NCBI RefSeq assembly: GCF_037176765.1
Contig: NC_090023.1
Coordinates: forward strand, 142,091,366 to 142,155,365
DNA length: 64,000 nucleotides
Source: Anolis sagrei
Lineage: Eukaryota > Chordata > Lepidosauria > Squamata > Anolidae
Direction: 5' to 3'
A program made the translations under genes and the position numbers. Below are positions 47,401-64,000 of this stretch, one piece after another. Numbering within the stretch: the first letter of the stretch is position 1; each line of letters opens with the position of its first letter. The notes beneath the pieces are model-generated. The model saw only the letters and a list, made by a program, of their open reading frames with translations, was not told the origin of the DNA and did not search any database.

Positions 47401-48536
47401 ATCCACGCCTCATCTTTAGTGTCCAGTATGATAAGGCAATCCAAAACACAAGTGATTGTGTCAGAAGATGAAACTCTTGGGTTGGTGTGCACTCAAAGAA
47501 CTACTGGGGAAGAGCAGAGGACATGTATTGCTGTGGATAATGACACAAGGTTAGAAACCTCAGGTCCAGGAAACTATTGCCAGATAGACTAGATAATGCT
47601 GAAGATGGTTGAAGCAGTGGTTGGACACGCTATGCAGCACAGTATGCAGCAGTTCCACATGCTCAGCCACGAAGAACTATTTAGATTTCGAGAATCCCAA
47701 AGGCTGTTCACACCAGGCAATCATATCTGAATGTGGCATAAATTTAATAAACTGGACTTCAGAGTATCAGAATGATTTTGACACTTATTTGGAGAGGTCA
47801 GCAGCAACTACATTTGTTCTCATTCCGACTCTGTTACAATTTAATTGTCTGTCTATCTGCGTTGAATCTATAAAAGTTTTGCCTACAGTAAAAACCCCAA
47901 TTGAGTTATAGCTAACAGAATTTATTTTCACACTGCATTATTTGTTATTCTTCATAAATGCCTCTCTCATGCCACTCTGGAATATTGTAGAAATAATCAC
48001 ATTAGAGTTTAGGGTTTAACAGCTAAATATACATTAGTAAATCAATCTGAATTTATGCATAATGTAATTGCAGGCCCAACAGCTAAAGATAAATTCATTT
48101 TCTTACATTATGTATTAACACATAATTTGTTAGAGTTAGGCCTCAAAACTCCTTTTATTATTATTTTTTTCAGTTCAAGGAAGCAACACATTTAATACTA
48201 AAACATTCATGAATGCAAAGAACAAATGCACATTGCCATAAAGATAATGCAGAATTGTTCACAATTAAAAAGTCTGCTGAGGTCTCTGCAAGTTTTAAAG
48301 ATTGAACACACATAGGCCTTAGAGCAATGTGTGCAACCATTTCTTAAATAACACTTATATTTAATAACTTTCCTTTTGTCCCCAAGGAACACCCCAGTGT
48401 GCATACTGTGTTGAAACACATTAAGCAATATAACTATATGTGTGTGTGTTTTCATATACATATTCACATCTTATCCTTTTTGTATTATCTTCTGGTAGAT
48501 GCCTGCCAATTTTGCTTTATTTATGCTACATGATAT
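47401..48536. other. non-coding DNA, nothing recognised
   Basis: AT-rich, apparently single copy. The frames at 47609-47911 and 48207-48467 (minus) have no known motif. Confidence 0.35.
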
Positions 48537-50035
48537 TGTTGTTGTTGTTGTTTATTCATTCAGTTGCTTCCGACTCTTTGTGGCCTCATGGACCAGCCCA
48601 CACCAGAGCTCCCTGTCGGCCGTCACCACCCCCAGCTCCTTCAGAGTCAAGCCAGTCACTTCAAGGATGCCATCCATCCATCTTGCCCTTGGTTGCCCCC
48701 TCTTCCTTTTTCCTTCCATTTTCCCCAGCAATGCATCATTGTCTTCTCTAAGCTTTCCTGTCTTCTCATGATGTGGCCAAAATACTTCAACTTGGCCTCT
48801 ACTATTCTTCCCTCCAATGAGCAGTCAGGCTTTATTTCTTAAAGTATGGACTGGTTGGATCTTCTCGCTGTCCAAGGCACTCTCAGCACTTTCCTCCAGC
48901 ACCACAGTTCAAAAGCATCTATCTTCCTTCGCTCAGCCTTCCCTATGATCCAACTCTCACATCCATAGATTACTACAGGGAATACCATTGCTTTAACTAT
49001 GCGGATCTTGGTTGCCAGTGTGATATCTCTACTCTTCACTATTTTATCGTGATTGGTCATTGCTCTCCTCCCAAGAAGTAAAAGTCTTCTGGCTGCAGTC
49101 TGTGTCTGCAGTAATCTTTGCACGTAGACATACAAAGTCTGTCAGTGCCTCCACGTTTTCTCCCTCTATTTGTCAGTTGTAGATCAGTCTGGTTGCCACA
49201 ATCTTGGTTTTTTTATGTTTAACTGCAACTCAACTTTTGCACCTTCTTCTTACACCTTGGTTAGAAGGCTCCTCAGCTCCTCCTCACTTTCGGCCATCAA
49301 AGTGGTATCATCTGCATATCTAAGATTGTTAATATTTCTTCCAGCAATTTTTACCCCAGCCTTGCATTCGTCAAGCCTCGCACATCACATGATGTGTTCT
49401 GCATACAAATTGAATAGGTTGGGTGAGAGTATACAACCCTGCCGTACGCCTTTCCCAATCTTGAACCAGTCTGTTGTTCCATGGTCAGTTCTTACTGTTG
49501 CTACTTGGTCCTTATACAGATTCCTCAGGAGACAGACAAGGTGGCTTGGTATGCCCATACTACCAAGAACTTGCCACAATTTATTATGATTTACACAGTC
49601 AAAGGCTTTAGAATAGTCAATAAAACAGAAATAGACGTTTTTCTGAAACTCCCTGCCTTTCTCCATTATCCAGCGGATATTGGCAATTTGGTCTCTTGTT
49701 CCTGCCGTTTCTAAACCCAGCTTGCACATCTGGCAACTCTCTCTCCATGTATTGCTGGAGTCTTCCTTGCAGGATCTTGAGCATTACCTTACTGGCATGA
49801 GAAATAAGGGCCACTGTATGAAAGTTTGAGCATTCTTTGGCATTTTCCTTTTTTGGTATGGGGATATAAGTTTACCTCAGTGTCCCACCTTCTGATGGCA
49901 CACTGACATATCTCTGGTTGTTGGCAAGAATACTGGGGTGGGTTGCCATTACCTTCCCCAGGGATTGCATTTGGTCTGACCTTTTTGTCATGACTGTCCC
50001 GTCTTGGGTGTCCCTTCACAGTTTTGCTCGTGGCA
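48537..50035 (-). repeat. Bov-B (RTE) LINE, RT domain to 3' end
   Basis: The minus strand encodes, from right to left, SKVMLKILQGRLQQYMEREL followed by PDVQAGFRNGR (about 49710-49790). Next are DQIANIRWIMEKGREFQK, CFIDYSKAFDCVNHNKLWQ, LRNLYKDQVATVRTDHGTT and IGKGVRQGCILSPNLFNLYA (49385-49690). Last is LLLGRRAMTNHDKIVKSRDI, VIYGCESWIIGKAERRKIDA and FELWCWRKVLRVPWTARR (48850-49080). This is the reptile Bov-B reverse transcriptase. The 3' end carries the TTGTTGTTGTTGTTTATTC tail complement and GACTCTTTGTGGCCTCATGG. About 1.5 kb, 5'-truncated, with several frameshifts. Confidence 0.92.
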
Positions 50036-50042
50036 TCATTGA

Positions 50043-50110
50043 GATGAGGATTTACATATTCTATATCCTTTGCTGGGGGCTAAATGATATAGAATATGTA
50101 AATCCTCATC
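50043..50110. repeat. perfect inverted repeat, 25-bp arms, 18-nt loop
   Basis: GATGAGGATTTACATATTCT at 50043 begins a 25-bp arm whose exact reverse complement fills 50086-50110. The spacer is 50068-50085. It begins within about 10 bp of the Bov-B 5' truncation point. Confidence 0.93.
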
Positions 50111-50140
50111 CATCTAGATAGCTTCAGCTTACAGACTTAG

Positions 50141-50290
50141 AGCCCTTTTACACAGTCCTGTATCCCAGACAACCAAGGCAGAAAATCCCACATTATCTGG
50201 GTGTGGACTTAGATAACCCAGTTCAAAGCAGATATTGTGGAATTTTCTGCCATAATATTCTGGGATACAGGGCTGTGTGGAAGGGCCCTC
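50141..50290. mobile_element. foldback MITE (GGGCCCTTCCACACAGCC family)
   Basis: AGAGCCCTTTTACACAGTCC at the left and AGGGCTGTGTGGAAGGGCCC at the right are inverted, with ACATTATCTGGGTGTGGACT inside. Closest in order and spacing to the 16520 and 18670 copies. Confidence 0.85.
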
Positions 50291-50464
50291 AATTCTCCAT
50301 CCCTAGTTCTCCATCACTGAAGGGTGAAAAAGGAAACCAGAACTTTGAACTTCTTTGTCTGTTTTATAGGAATGCCACCACCTCCTAAAATTCAAGAAGA
50401 TGGATTATATGAAGGCGGAATCACTTCTTAGTTTTTTGTTTGGTTTTGTTTCTTTTGCTATGTT

Positions 50465-50685
50465 TAACAACAAGATGACCACAAATTCAGAAAGGACAAA
50501 TATAGAAGTAATTGGAGGTTTCAACTAGTCTGGTATTTTTTAGAAGACAAACTCCTCCAAAACCTGCAAATTTCTTACTTGACTTGCAGACAATGTCATG
50601 CTCCAGAATGTGGATCCATTATTTTAGATCGGATCTTAACCAACAGTGATAACCTGTTTACTGGTGTGGAAATTGCAGGTTTGTT
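50465..50685 (+). repeat. CR1 fragment, endonuclease region
   Basis: GGAGGTTTCAACTAGTCTGG and TGGATCCATTATTTTAGATC correspond to the GDFNYS…LDLILTN-type CR1 endonuclease segment, also seen at 5430 and 62780. A SINE cuts it off at about 50690. Confidence 0.65.
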
Positions 50686-50687
50686 AG

Positions 50688-50775
50688 GAGGGTGGCACAG
50701 TGGATTAAACTGCTGAGCTACTGAACTTGCTGACTGACAGGTTGATGGTTCGAAACTGGGGACATTTACATTTAC
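50688..50775 (+). repeat. lizard tRNA SINE, head only
   Basis: GGGTGGCACAGTGGATTAAA (A box) and GGTTGATGGTTCGAAACTGG (B box) are the tRNA-related head of the SINE also seen, reversed, at 11637 and 39613. The body and tail are missing. Confidence 0.8.
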
Positions 50776-50867
50776 TGGACATTTACAAAGAAGCATGGTA
50801 AAACAGTTGTGTGGTTTACAGAGATCACAAAGGAGTATGACTTCTATTATGTTCTATGCCTGTAGAA

Positions 50868-50978
50868 CCCCAAGTGTTTTGGCTTACAACTCCCAGAAAT
50901 CCCAGTTTACCAGCTGTTAGGATTTCTGGGAGTCAAAGGCCAAAACATCTGGAGACCCACAGGTTGAGAACCGTTGTC
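50868..50978. mobile_element. short foldback hAT-type MITE
   Basis: GTTTTGGCTTACAACTCCCA and its near complement TTTCTGGGAGTCAAAGGCCA are followed by AAAACATC. The right end CACAGGTTGAGAACCGTTG is hAT-like. The left end is partly lost. Confidence 0.65.
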
Positions 50979-50982
50979 CTGT

Positions 50983-51205
50983 GCCATTTATAAAGATGTT
51001 GAACAACACTGGGGCTCAGGACAAAACCCTGAGGGATTTCCCTAATCACTTCTCACAGAATGAATAGCAACCACTGGTGTCTGCTTTCCGAGTTGAATTG
51101 GTCACCTCTTACAAATCGAATAGTAGCACAGCTTAGCCTGCACCAGGTTGCCTGCAAGAATGTATGGATCACCTTGTCAAAGGTCTTACAAAAATCAATT
51201 AATTC
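50983..51205 (-). repeat. CR1 fragment, 3' UTR/RT-proximal region
   Basis: TTGAACAACACTGGGGCTCA, GGACAAAACCCTGAGGGAT and ACCTTGTCAAAGGTCTTACA are antisense CR1 motifs (the last is the complement of an RT stretch). A hAT element ends it abruptly. Confidence 0.65.
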
Positions 51206-51207
51206 AG

Positions 51208-51790
51208 GTTAATCCTGTTATGAATCGTAATGTAAATAGCTGATATGCAGGATGTATTTTCATTCACTGGACCAAATTTGGCACAAATACCTGATACGTC
51301 AAAATTTGAACACTGGTGGGATTGTGGGGGGTTGGTTTGTCATTTGGGAGTTGTTGCTGGGATTTATAGTTAACTTACAATCAAAGACCATTCTGAACTC
51401 CACCAACGATGGAATTGAACCAAACTTGGCATAGAGAACTCCCACGACCAACAGAAAGGGTTTGGTGGCCATTGACTTTGGGAGTTGTAGTTCACTGACA
51501 TCCAGAGAGCACTGTGGACTCAAACAATAATGGATCTGGACCAAACTTGGCATGAATACGCAATATGCCCAAATGTGAACACTGGTGGAGTTTGGAGAAA
51601 ATAGACCTTGACATTTGGGAGTTGTAGTTGCTGGGATTTATAATTCACCTACAATCAAAGAGCAAAGATAAAACTGGCCTAACTTCCCACACAAAACCCC
51701 CATGAGCAACAGAAAATGCTGTGTTTTCTGATGGTCTTTGACGACCCCTCTGACACCCTGTTGTGACCCCCTCAGGGTTGAGAAACGCTG
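51208..51790. mobile_element. SPIN-like hAT element, larger copy
   Basis: GTTATGAATCGTAATGTAAA and GCTGATATGCAGGATGTATT join to an internal region of two similar units (TTTGGGAGTTGTAGTTGCTG…ACTTGGCAT repeated). The right end is CCCTCAGGGTTGAGAAACGC followed by TG. The left terminus is missing. Same family as 22782, and perhaps the source of the 25.4 kb tandem array. Confidence 0.7.
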
Positions 51791-52888
51791 TTTTAGTAAG
51801 TAGCATTTACAAAGTACTTTGACTGTTTTGTGTTTTTCCTTGTATTCTGCACATGATCCAGAGCTTCTCTTAAAACTTTGAAGTGTTTTACAGGAGCAGT
51901 GCCTGGTGTTTTTCTGAACCTTCTTCTCCTCTTTCCCTGGCTTTAACTTGGCAAGATTTCAGAATGATGCCATCTTGTGGCTGCTTCGGGCCTTTCCACA
52001 AATCTAGTAGCAACAACAAGAGAAGTGTGACCAGGGGACTCTCCAGCAGAAAGGCTTCATAAAAGGGGGAAAACTGCCTGCCTTGTTTAGCAAGACTTGT
52101 AAATGCTGATTTTGTTTGATGGCTAAGTCATCTCCCAAGAATTTACCTAGTTATCAAGCAACACAAATTTTGTTTCCTAAAATATTATTTTTGCCTTGGG
52201 ATTTCTGAAATGCCCCTAAAACAGACTTTTGCCATTTTGTATTACACGCTAGTTCTTCACATAAGCCCAAATAGGGTACTAAGCTGAGCAAATCTGTCAT
52301 CCTCATAGAAACATGGTCACAATGGCTGAAGTTGGGCAGCTTCATCCAGAGATTTCAGTTGGCTTTTACCCTTCTTCACACTTGCTTCCTAATAAGCTAT
52401 TAAGACAAAGTGAAACTGCAGTTGCTTGTTTTTCTTTCACTGGAAATTCTCATGATATTGGACAAGCAATATTAAGTTATTGTATCTTGTTGTATACTGG
52501 CCCAATGTTAAGAAGTGAAGACAGTGAGTCCTCTGCTCCCTCCAACAACTTTTCTGTCAATCTTCTAACCTGAAAAATGACATGCCTGGAAAGGTTGGTT
52601 TCCCTTTCACACAATGTCTTCATGTAGTCAGAATTAAACCATCAAGATCATTACTTTTATGGAGAGAATTTATGTGTATAGGAGACACACTCTATGTGAC
52701 TGCGACATAACAGAAAAAGAAAAACCAAGAAGCAACCTATTGCCTTCTTCTCTTGGCTTCCAGAATGAATGATAACAATGATGCTTTAACACATCTTTAA
52801 CTACTGAAACATGCATATGTGCATACATATACAGAAAAGTAGCTTCACTTAAAAAACAAACTAACAAGCAAATCTGAATTTTAAAAAT
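51791..52888. other. non-coding DNA, nothing recognised
   Basis: About 1.1 kb of apparently single-copy sequence between the hAT element and the MAPK8 3' region. The small frames here have no known motif. Confidence 0.4.
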
Positions 52889-52901
52889 GTAAGATGTATT
52901 G

Positions 52902-53025
52902 TATTGTCGAAGGCTTTCACAACCTTTGCAGCCTCTGAGGATGCTTGCCACAGATGCAGGCAAAATATCAGGAGAGAATGCTTCTAGAACATGGCTATAT
53001 AGCCCGAAAAACCTACAACAAGCCA
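52902..53025 (+). repeat. short retroposon-like repeat with 13-bp target duplication
   Basis: It begins TATTGTCGAAGGCTTTCAC (the terminal motif in one orientation) and jumps to GCAGCCTCTGAGGATGCTTG. It ends AACCTACAACAAGCCA. GTAAGATGTATTG (52889-52901) and GTAAGACGTATTG (53026-53038) flank it: 12 of 13 match. A long, variable-length duplication points to reverse-transcription-type insertion, which is why I lean towards a Penelope-like or LINE-related family. Confidence 0.8.
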
Positions 53026-53039
53026 GTAAGACGTATTGC

Positions 53040-54349
53040 TTAAAAATTTAAACATTAGTCTTTGTGGTATTATCCAACAAGATATTTGTGCTATTCTGTT
53101 TAATATTTGTTGAATTTACAGTTTTGTTCACATTTAAACCCAATACACAAACACTTCTATCTACATAAGGCAGTCAGTACAGCCTTAATTCACAAAAACG
53201 TTGCATTTTCTGAGCACAACTTCTCAACTGATTGTTTTACTCACACAGAATGTAAATCCGTTGCACAATAACCCCATTCAATAACGTATAGTGTAAGGAG
53301 TTAAGATATTTCAAAGAGAAGCAGCACCTTTTTACATCATATATAACATTTCTACACACATCATTATTACTTTTTTTTAAACAGGAGGGCATTACAAAAT
53401 TGGGATTTCAGTGCTGAAAGCTACTCAAATCTCATGGCTTCAGAATGACCCACGGCCAGCCTTTGACACTTCTGCTGTCCAACGCTGTGATGAGCCAAAA
53501 GATTAAAGCTGTTGATCCAGTAGGACGAACTCCCTTGCAGCATTGTGTATCTATCCACTTATATAATACATTCTCTACAGGACTAGAACTTAGGAAAAAG
53601 TGCTCAAAGGCAAAATGGCTTGTAAAAGAAAGGACTACAGAAGAATGAACAAAGAAATGAACGATTTTCCTACTACAGTGAGGGAAACATGAATTTGCAT
53701 TGTTAATTAATTTCACTGTGAATGAAGAGAAAGGCTAATGGAACTAGAAGTGAAGGATTATTTTCAACTGTCAGTATGTTTTATCATGTGCCATCATCTT
53801 TTATGTAATCAGAAGCTCTGTCATGCTAAACATCTGAATATCAATAACTCCCTCACATCATATAGAATACTTTTGATTCTAGATAACCTGAAAGAGACCT
53901 GATTAGATAGGAGCTCACAGAAAGAAACCTAAGCATCACGCCTTTGCCTACATTTAGCTGTTTTACCCCAGAAACATGGCTAAAAGGGGGAAAATACGCT
54001 TTTGAACTGAGAAAGTTCCTGCAAATATACACAGATAATCTAATAAAACTATTTTGAAAGACAATATAAACTTAAATAAACTGAACAACAATGTTACATT
54101 TAATAAAACTTCTTACAAATTCAATTTTAAAAAATAAAGTCAGCATCACAGTAGTAAAACACATCATTTTTAAAATCTGTGGTAAAAAAATTTAAGCTTA
54201 ATACTGTACAATTTATTACAGGAAAGCATTGTGGCCCGTCATTAAAACTTACAATTGAAAATTAGTAGTGTACCCCATAATTATTTTTAAAGATTTTTTT
54301 TTAACACAAAATAATATAATTCCATAACTAATTATCCCTAACTGATCTA
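53040..54349 (-). other. MAPK8: MAPK8 3' untranslated region (inferred)
   Basis: About 1.3 kb of AT-rich, repeat-free sequence lies just after the MAPK8 stop, bounded by the 52902 repeat. Minus-strand poly(A) hexamers include AATAAA at 54217-54212 (short UTR, about 130 nt) and ATTAAA at 53104-53099 (long UTR, about 1.25 kb). The sequence alone cannot show which is used. Confidence 0.55.
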
Positions 54350-61258
<6,909 letters not shown>

Positions 61259-61904
61259 CTACTTCGCGGTTACAGTTAAAACAGTTGTATCCTACCTCAA
61301 GCCACAAGGAGGCAAGCAATAAATAAATAATAATTATAATACTATGTAGCAAAATTTGAAAAAATGGTCTGTTCCTGGCTTGAAAGGGTTATTTCCCATT
61401 TAATTGTGTGGTACTTACTTTCAAAGTAGCTGTTACATTCCAGAAACTTTGTTTTTATTGCTGCCACAAACTAGGTTGAATTAGTTGAGAATCTACAAGA
61501 TATTCATTGAAAAACTATAGCAAAAACGTGCTGCATGATGGAAACTCAGGGAACAAAGTTTTTGCATTTTAATAAAACTTTTCCATGTTTTATGACAGAA
61601 TTAGGAAGTGATGTTTATAATCCAGGAACAAAAACCATGTTACATAGTGTACTTATTACATACAGAATCCAACAGCTTCTCTATAGCTATTGTGGTCTTT
61701 AATACCACATCACCTCAATCAGGACTGGGAAGAATCATGCCTGACACACAGATTATGTCTGGAATAGCTGCAATATGAATATCTTGTGCATTTTAAAGCT
61801 TAGGCTAGACAGAGGCTTGCCAGAACAACCTATTTGTTATATGAATTCATCTATCAAGTGTATAAAAAATAGTATTAAAGCCATTATCAAACTATAAACA
61901 TAAC

Positions 61905-62295
61905 AGAATCATAGAGTTGGAAGGGGCCATGTGGGCCCATAAAATCTGACACCTTGCGCAATACTGAATTTCCAGTTACAGCATCCCTACAGACTCTACT
62001 AACCCTCTGAGTAGTTGGTTCCTTTACTAAACCACTCTTACTGTCAAGAAGTTCTTTTTAATGTCCAATGAAAACACACTCCCCTGCAATATAAAACAAT
62101 TTTACCATTTGGGACACCATAAAATAGGTCTTTGCCCTCCTCTCTGTAACAATTCTTGAAATATATAAAGGGTACAATGATGATACGTTGTCCTCAATCT
62201 TATCTCCAATAAGCTGCTCACACCCAATTCTTCCAATCTTTCCTCATTTGTTCTTCCTCCCTCCTACCATTCTGGTTGCCTTCCTCTGAGCACTG
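61905..62295 (-). repeat. CR1 3' end
   Basis: AGAATCATAGAGTTGGAAGG starts the antisense 3' tail. CAAGAAGTTCTTTTTAATGT and TTGCCTTCCTCTGAGCA fit the coding end. A MITE ends it abruptly. Confidence 0.75.
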
Positions 62296-62462
62296 TAGAA
62301 TATTCAGTGCTATGGAATCATGGGAGTTATAGTTTTACAAAGTCTGTAGTCTTCTCTGCCAAACAGTGCTGGTTCCTCACCAGGCTACAAATCCAATAAT
62401 TCTTTAATTAAAGCCCGGCCGTTATAGTGGTGTATTAATTTTATGGTGAAGATGCACCCTGA
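62296..62462. mobile_element. foldback MITE (GTGCATCTACACTG family)
   Basis: GTAGAATATTCAGTGCTATG and GGAATCATGGGAGTTATAGT match the core of 19573-19772. The right side ends ATGGTGAAGATGCACCC. The left end is truncated against CR1. Confidence 0.65.
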
Positions 62463-62639
62463 ATCTACTTCAATCTGTCTATATCTTTATTAAAAGGTGT
62501 GATCAGTGGAAAATAGCATCAGACTAATAGACAAAAACAGTTTCTGAGAAAGAGACCAAACAGGAAAAGAAGAGTAGCATTCAGTGAAAAATTGCTATGC
62601 CTGTGCAGAGATCCATGATTTAAACCCAAGTCATGTTAA

Positions 62640-63935
62640 GAGAATCTGGGGGGGGGGGGGGGGGGGAATTAAGGGGGAAAGAAACAACAGGGATCTCATT
62701 GTGGGGATCACTACAAACCATACAGCCAAACTGAGAAACAGATGAACACAAATTAAGAAAGAAAAATGAGAGATGTTAACTATCCTGGTATTTGTTTGGG
62801 TTCAAATAAGGCTAAGAATATCAAGTCCAATAAATTCATTGTCCAGAATGTGGGAGAGGAAAAAAGGGTTCCAGCTGTTTTAGATCTAATGCTGACCAAT
62901 ACAATGACATAGTTTATGGTGGTGGCAGTGGCAGATTGCTTATGTAGGAGTGGTCACGTTCTCATGAAGTTTCATATACAGCACAAAAGGGAAGCCAAGC
63001 ATAGTCAGACACACATTCTAGGCTTTAAGACAGGTAATTTCAGGAAACATGAAAATATTGGGTGTGATCCCATGATCACAAAAACCAAAAGATAAAGGTG
63101 TTTAAGAAGATTTAAAAGAGATGTAAAGAGAGAAATCAAGCAAATAACAAGCATGTGTAGGGAACATGTCAGAAAAACTGAAGAGTAGAACAATTCTGAT
63201 GGAACAGAATGAGATATAAATTAAAACGTTATATGAGATAAAACAAGATTAATTTAAATTAAAGAGGTGGAAAGGTGGTAGATACTGAATACAAGATGGA
63301 ATTATAAGTATTTGAATTTCAGCTAAAATGGTTAAATTGTTTATATCCATATTGCTTGTGCATTAATTATTAATTTGAAATATATTTGTTTTTTCTTTAG
63401 CAGAAGCTGAAATGCAATTAAGTAGAAACAAGAGGTATAACACAATAGTTGTATTTGCTTGAGGAGAAGGAAAGTCAGTGGTGTTTATTGTTTTAATGTC
63501 TCTTTTTTTAGAAAAGAGGAGATATTATTTGTGTTTTAGATGGCAGAGGTAGGGAGTGGGAATGGGGTTGGAATGGCTCCTCTTCCTCCTGGAATTAATT
63601 GATCAGGTGGGTATATTTATCAATCTCATAGACAACAATAGAAGTTACGTTTATCAAATTGGTAGTTGACATCAAATTAGATAGCTAATATCCCAGAAAA
63701 CAGAATCAGAATACAAAATGACCACAATAGATAAGACAGCTGGGCCAAAACTAACAAAAGAAACTTCAAAAGGGAGAAATGTACATACTACACTTAGGCA
63801 GAACAACTGAAATGCACCAATACAGAATAGGGGACACTTGGCTTGCCAACAGTACATGTAAAAGTGATATAGGAGTCTTGGTAGAGCATAACTGAACATG
63901 AGTTAACAGTGTGATGCAGCAGTTAGAAAGGCCAA
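62640..63935 (+). repeat. CR1 LINE fragments, endonuclease to RT C-terminus
   Basis: After a poly(G) run (62647-62667) come an endonuclease piece (GAGATGTTAACTATCCTGGT…ATGCTGACCAATA) and a lysine-rich stretch with CGxHxRKTEE-like reading. 63600-63935 is the FADD-distal region, ending TGAACATGAGTTAACAGTGT. Probably one old copy with gaps. Sense to the plus strand, so antisense to MAPK8. Confidence 0.6.
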
Positions 63936-63940
63936 TGCCA

Positions 63941-64000
63941 GGCATGTAGCCGGGGGGGGGGGGGGGGCTTGAGGGGCTTCAGCCCCCCCGAAATTCTCAT
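63941..64000 (+). repeat. start of another element, cut by the window edge
   Basis: GGCATGTAGCCG, a run of about 16 G, then CTTGAGGGGCTTCAGCCCCC and CCGAAATTCTCAT. I have the impression of a dispersed lizard repeat start that interrupts the CR1 copy, but cannot name it from 60 bp. Confidence 0.35.

Noticed and set aside
49385-49729. reverse transcriptase as part of a bacterial-type or domesticated system
   Set aside because: The motifs and the 3' end are those of ordinary Bov-B, with frameshifts and a truncated 5' side.

Overview
This window looks like nuclear DNA of a squamate reptile, most like an iguanian or Anolis-type lizard. The evidence is the mix of repeats: CR1, L2, L1 and Bov-B LINE pieces, lizard-type tRNA SINEs, SPIN-like and other hAT transposons, Tigger-like elements, many short foldback transposons and a (GATA)n tract. 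No bacterial, plasmid or phage features were seen. I found only two host genes. Nothing in the window looks like an undescribed biochemical system; the notable material is in the gene arrangement and the repeats. All family names come from recognising sequence, not from a database search. || Genes. (1) LRRC18 is complete, plus strand, 17503-18291, 262 codons in one coding exon, with a poly(A) signal 82 bp after the stop. (2) The 3' half of MAPK8 (JNK1) is on the minus strand, 61110 to 54350: five coding exons of 183, 125, 64, 78 and 146/17 nt. The last exon has two tandem acceptors 5 nt apart, which should give the long (…GCCR) and short (…AQVQQ) tails known for JNK1. The 5' exons, including the mutually exclusive exon-6 pair, lie beyond the right edge. 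The two genes face each other tail to tail about 36 kb apart. In mammals ARHGAP22 and the 5' part of WDFY4 lie between them, and I see no exon of either here. || Layout. 1-17 kb: repeat-rich DNA, including a Tigger element (4065-4896), nested CR1/hAT loci (5.3-6.1 kb and 12.0-13.6 kb), an L1 piece and a long CR1 split by a hAT element (7.1-9.0 kb). 17.5-18.4 kb: LRRC18. 18.4-54 kb: intergenic DNA with foldback transposons, L1 3' ends (24.2-25.1, 36.7-38.2, 39.0-39.4, 41.3-42.3 kb), L2, LTR-like fossils (47 kb, weaker at 24 and 38 kb), a Bov-B copy (48.5-50.0 kb) and a SPIN-like hAT (51.2-51.8 kb). 54-61 kb: MAPK8 exons, with L2 and CR1 copies in the introns. 61-64 kb: upstream MAPK8 intron with CR1. 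|| JNK1 is a cytoplasmic/nuclear stress kinase and LRRC18 is a testis-associated leucine-rich-repeat protein. Nothing in the sequence suggests the two work together.
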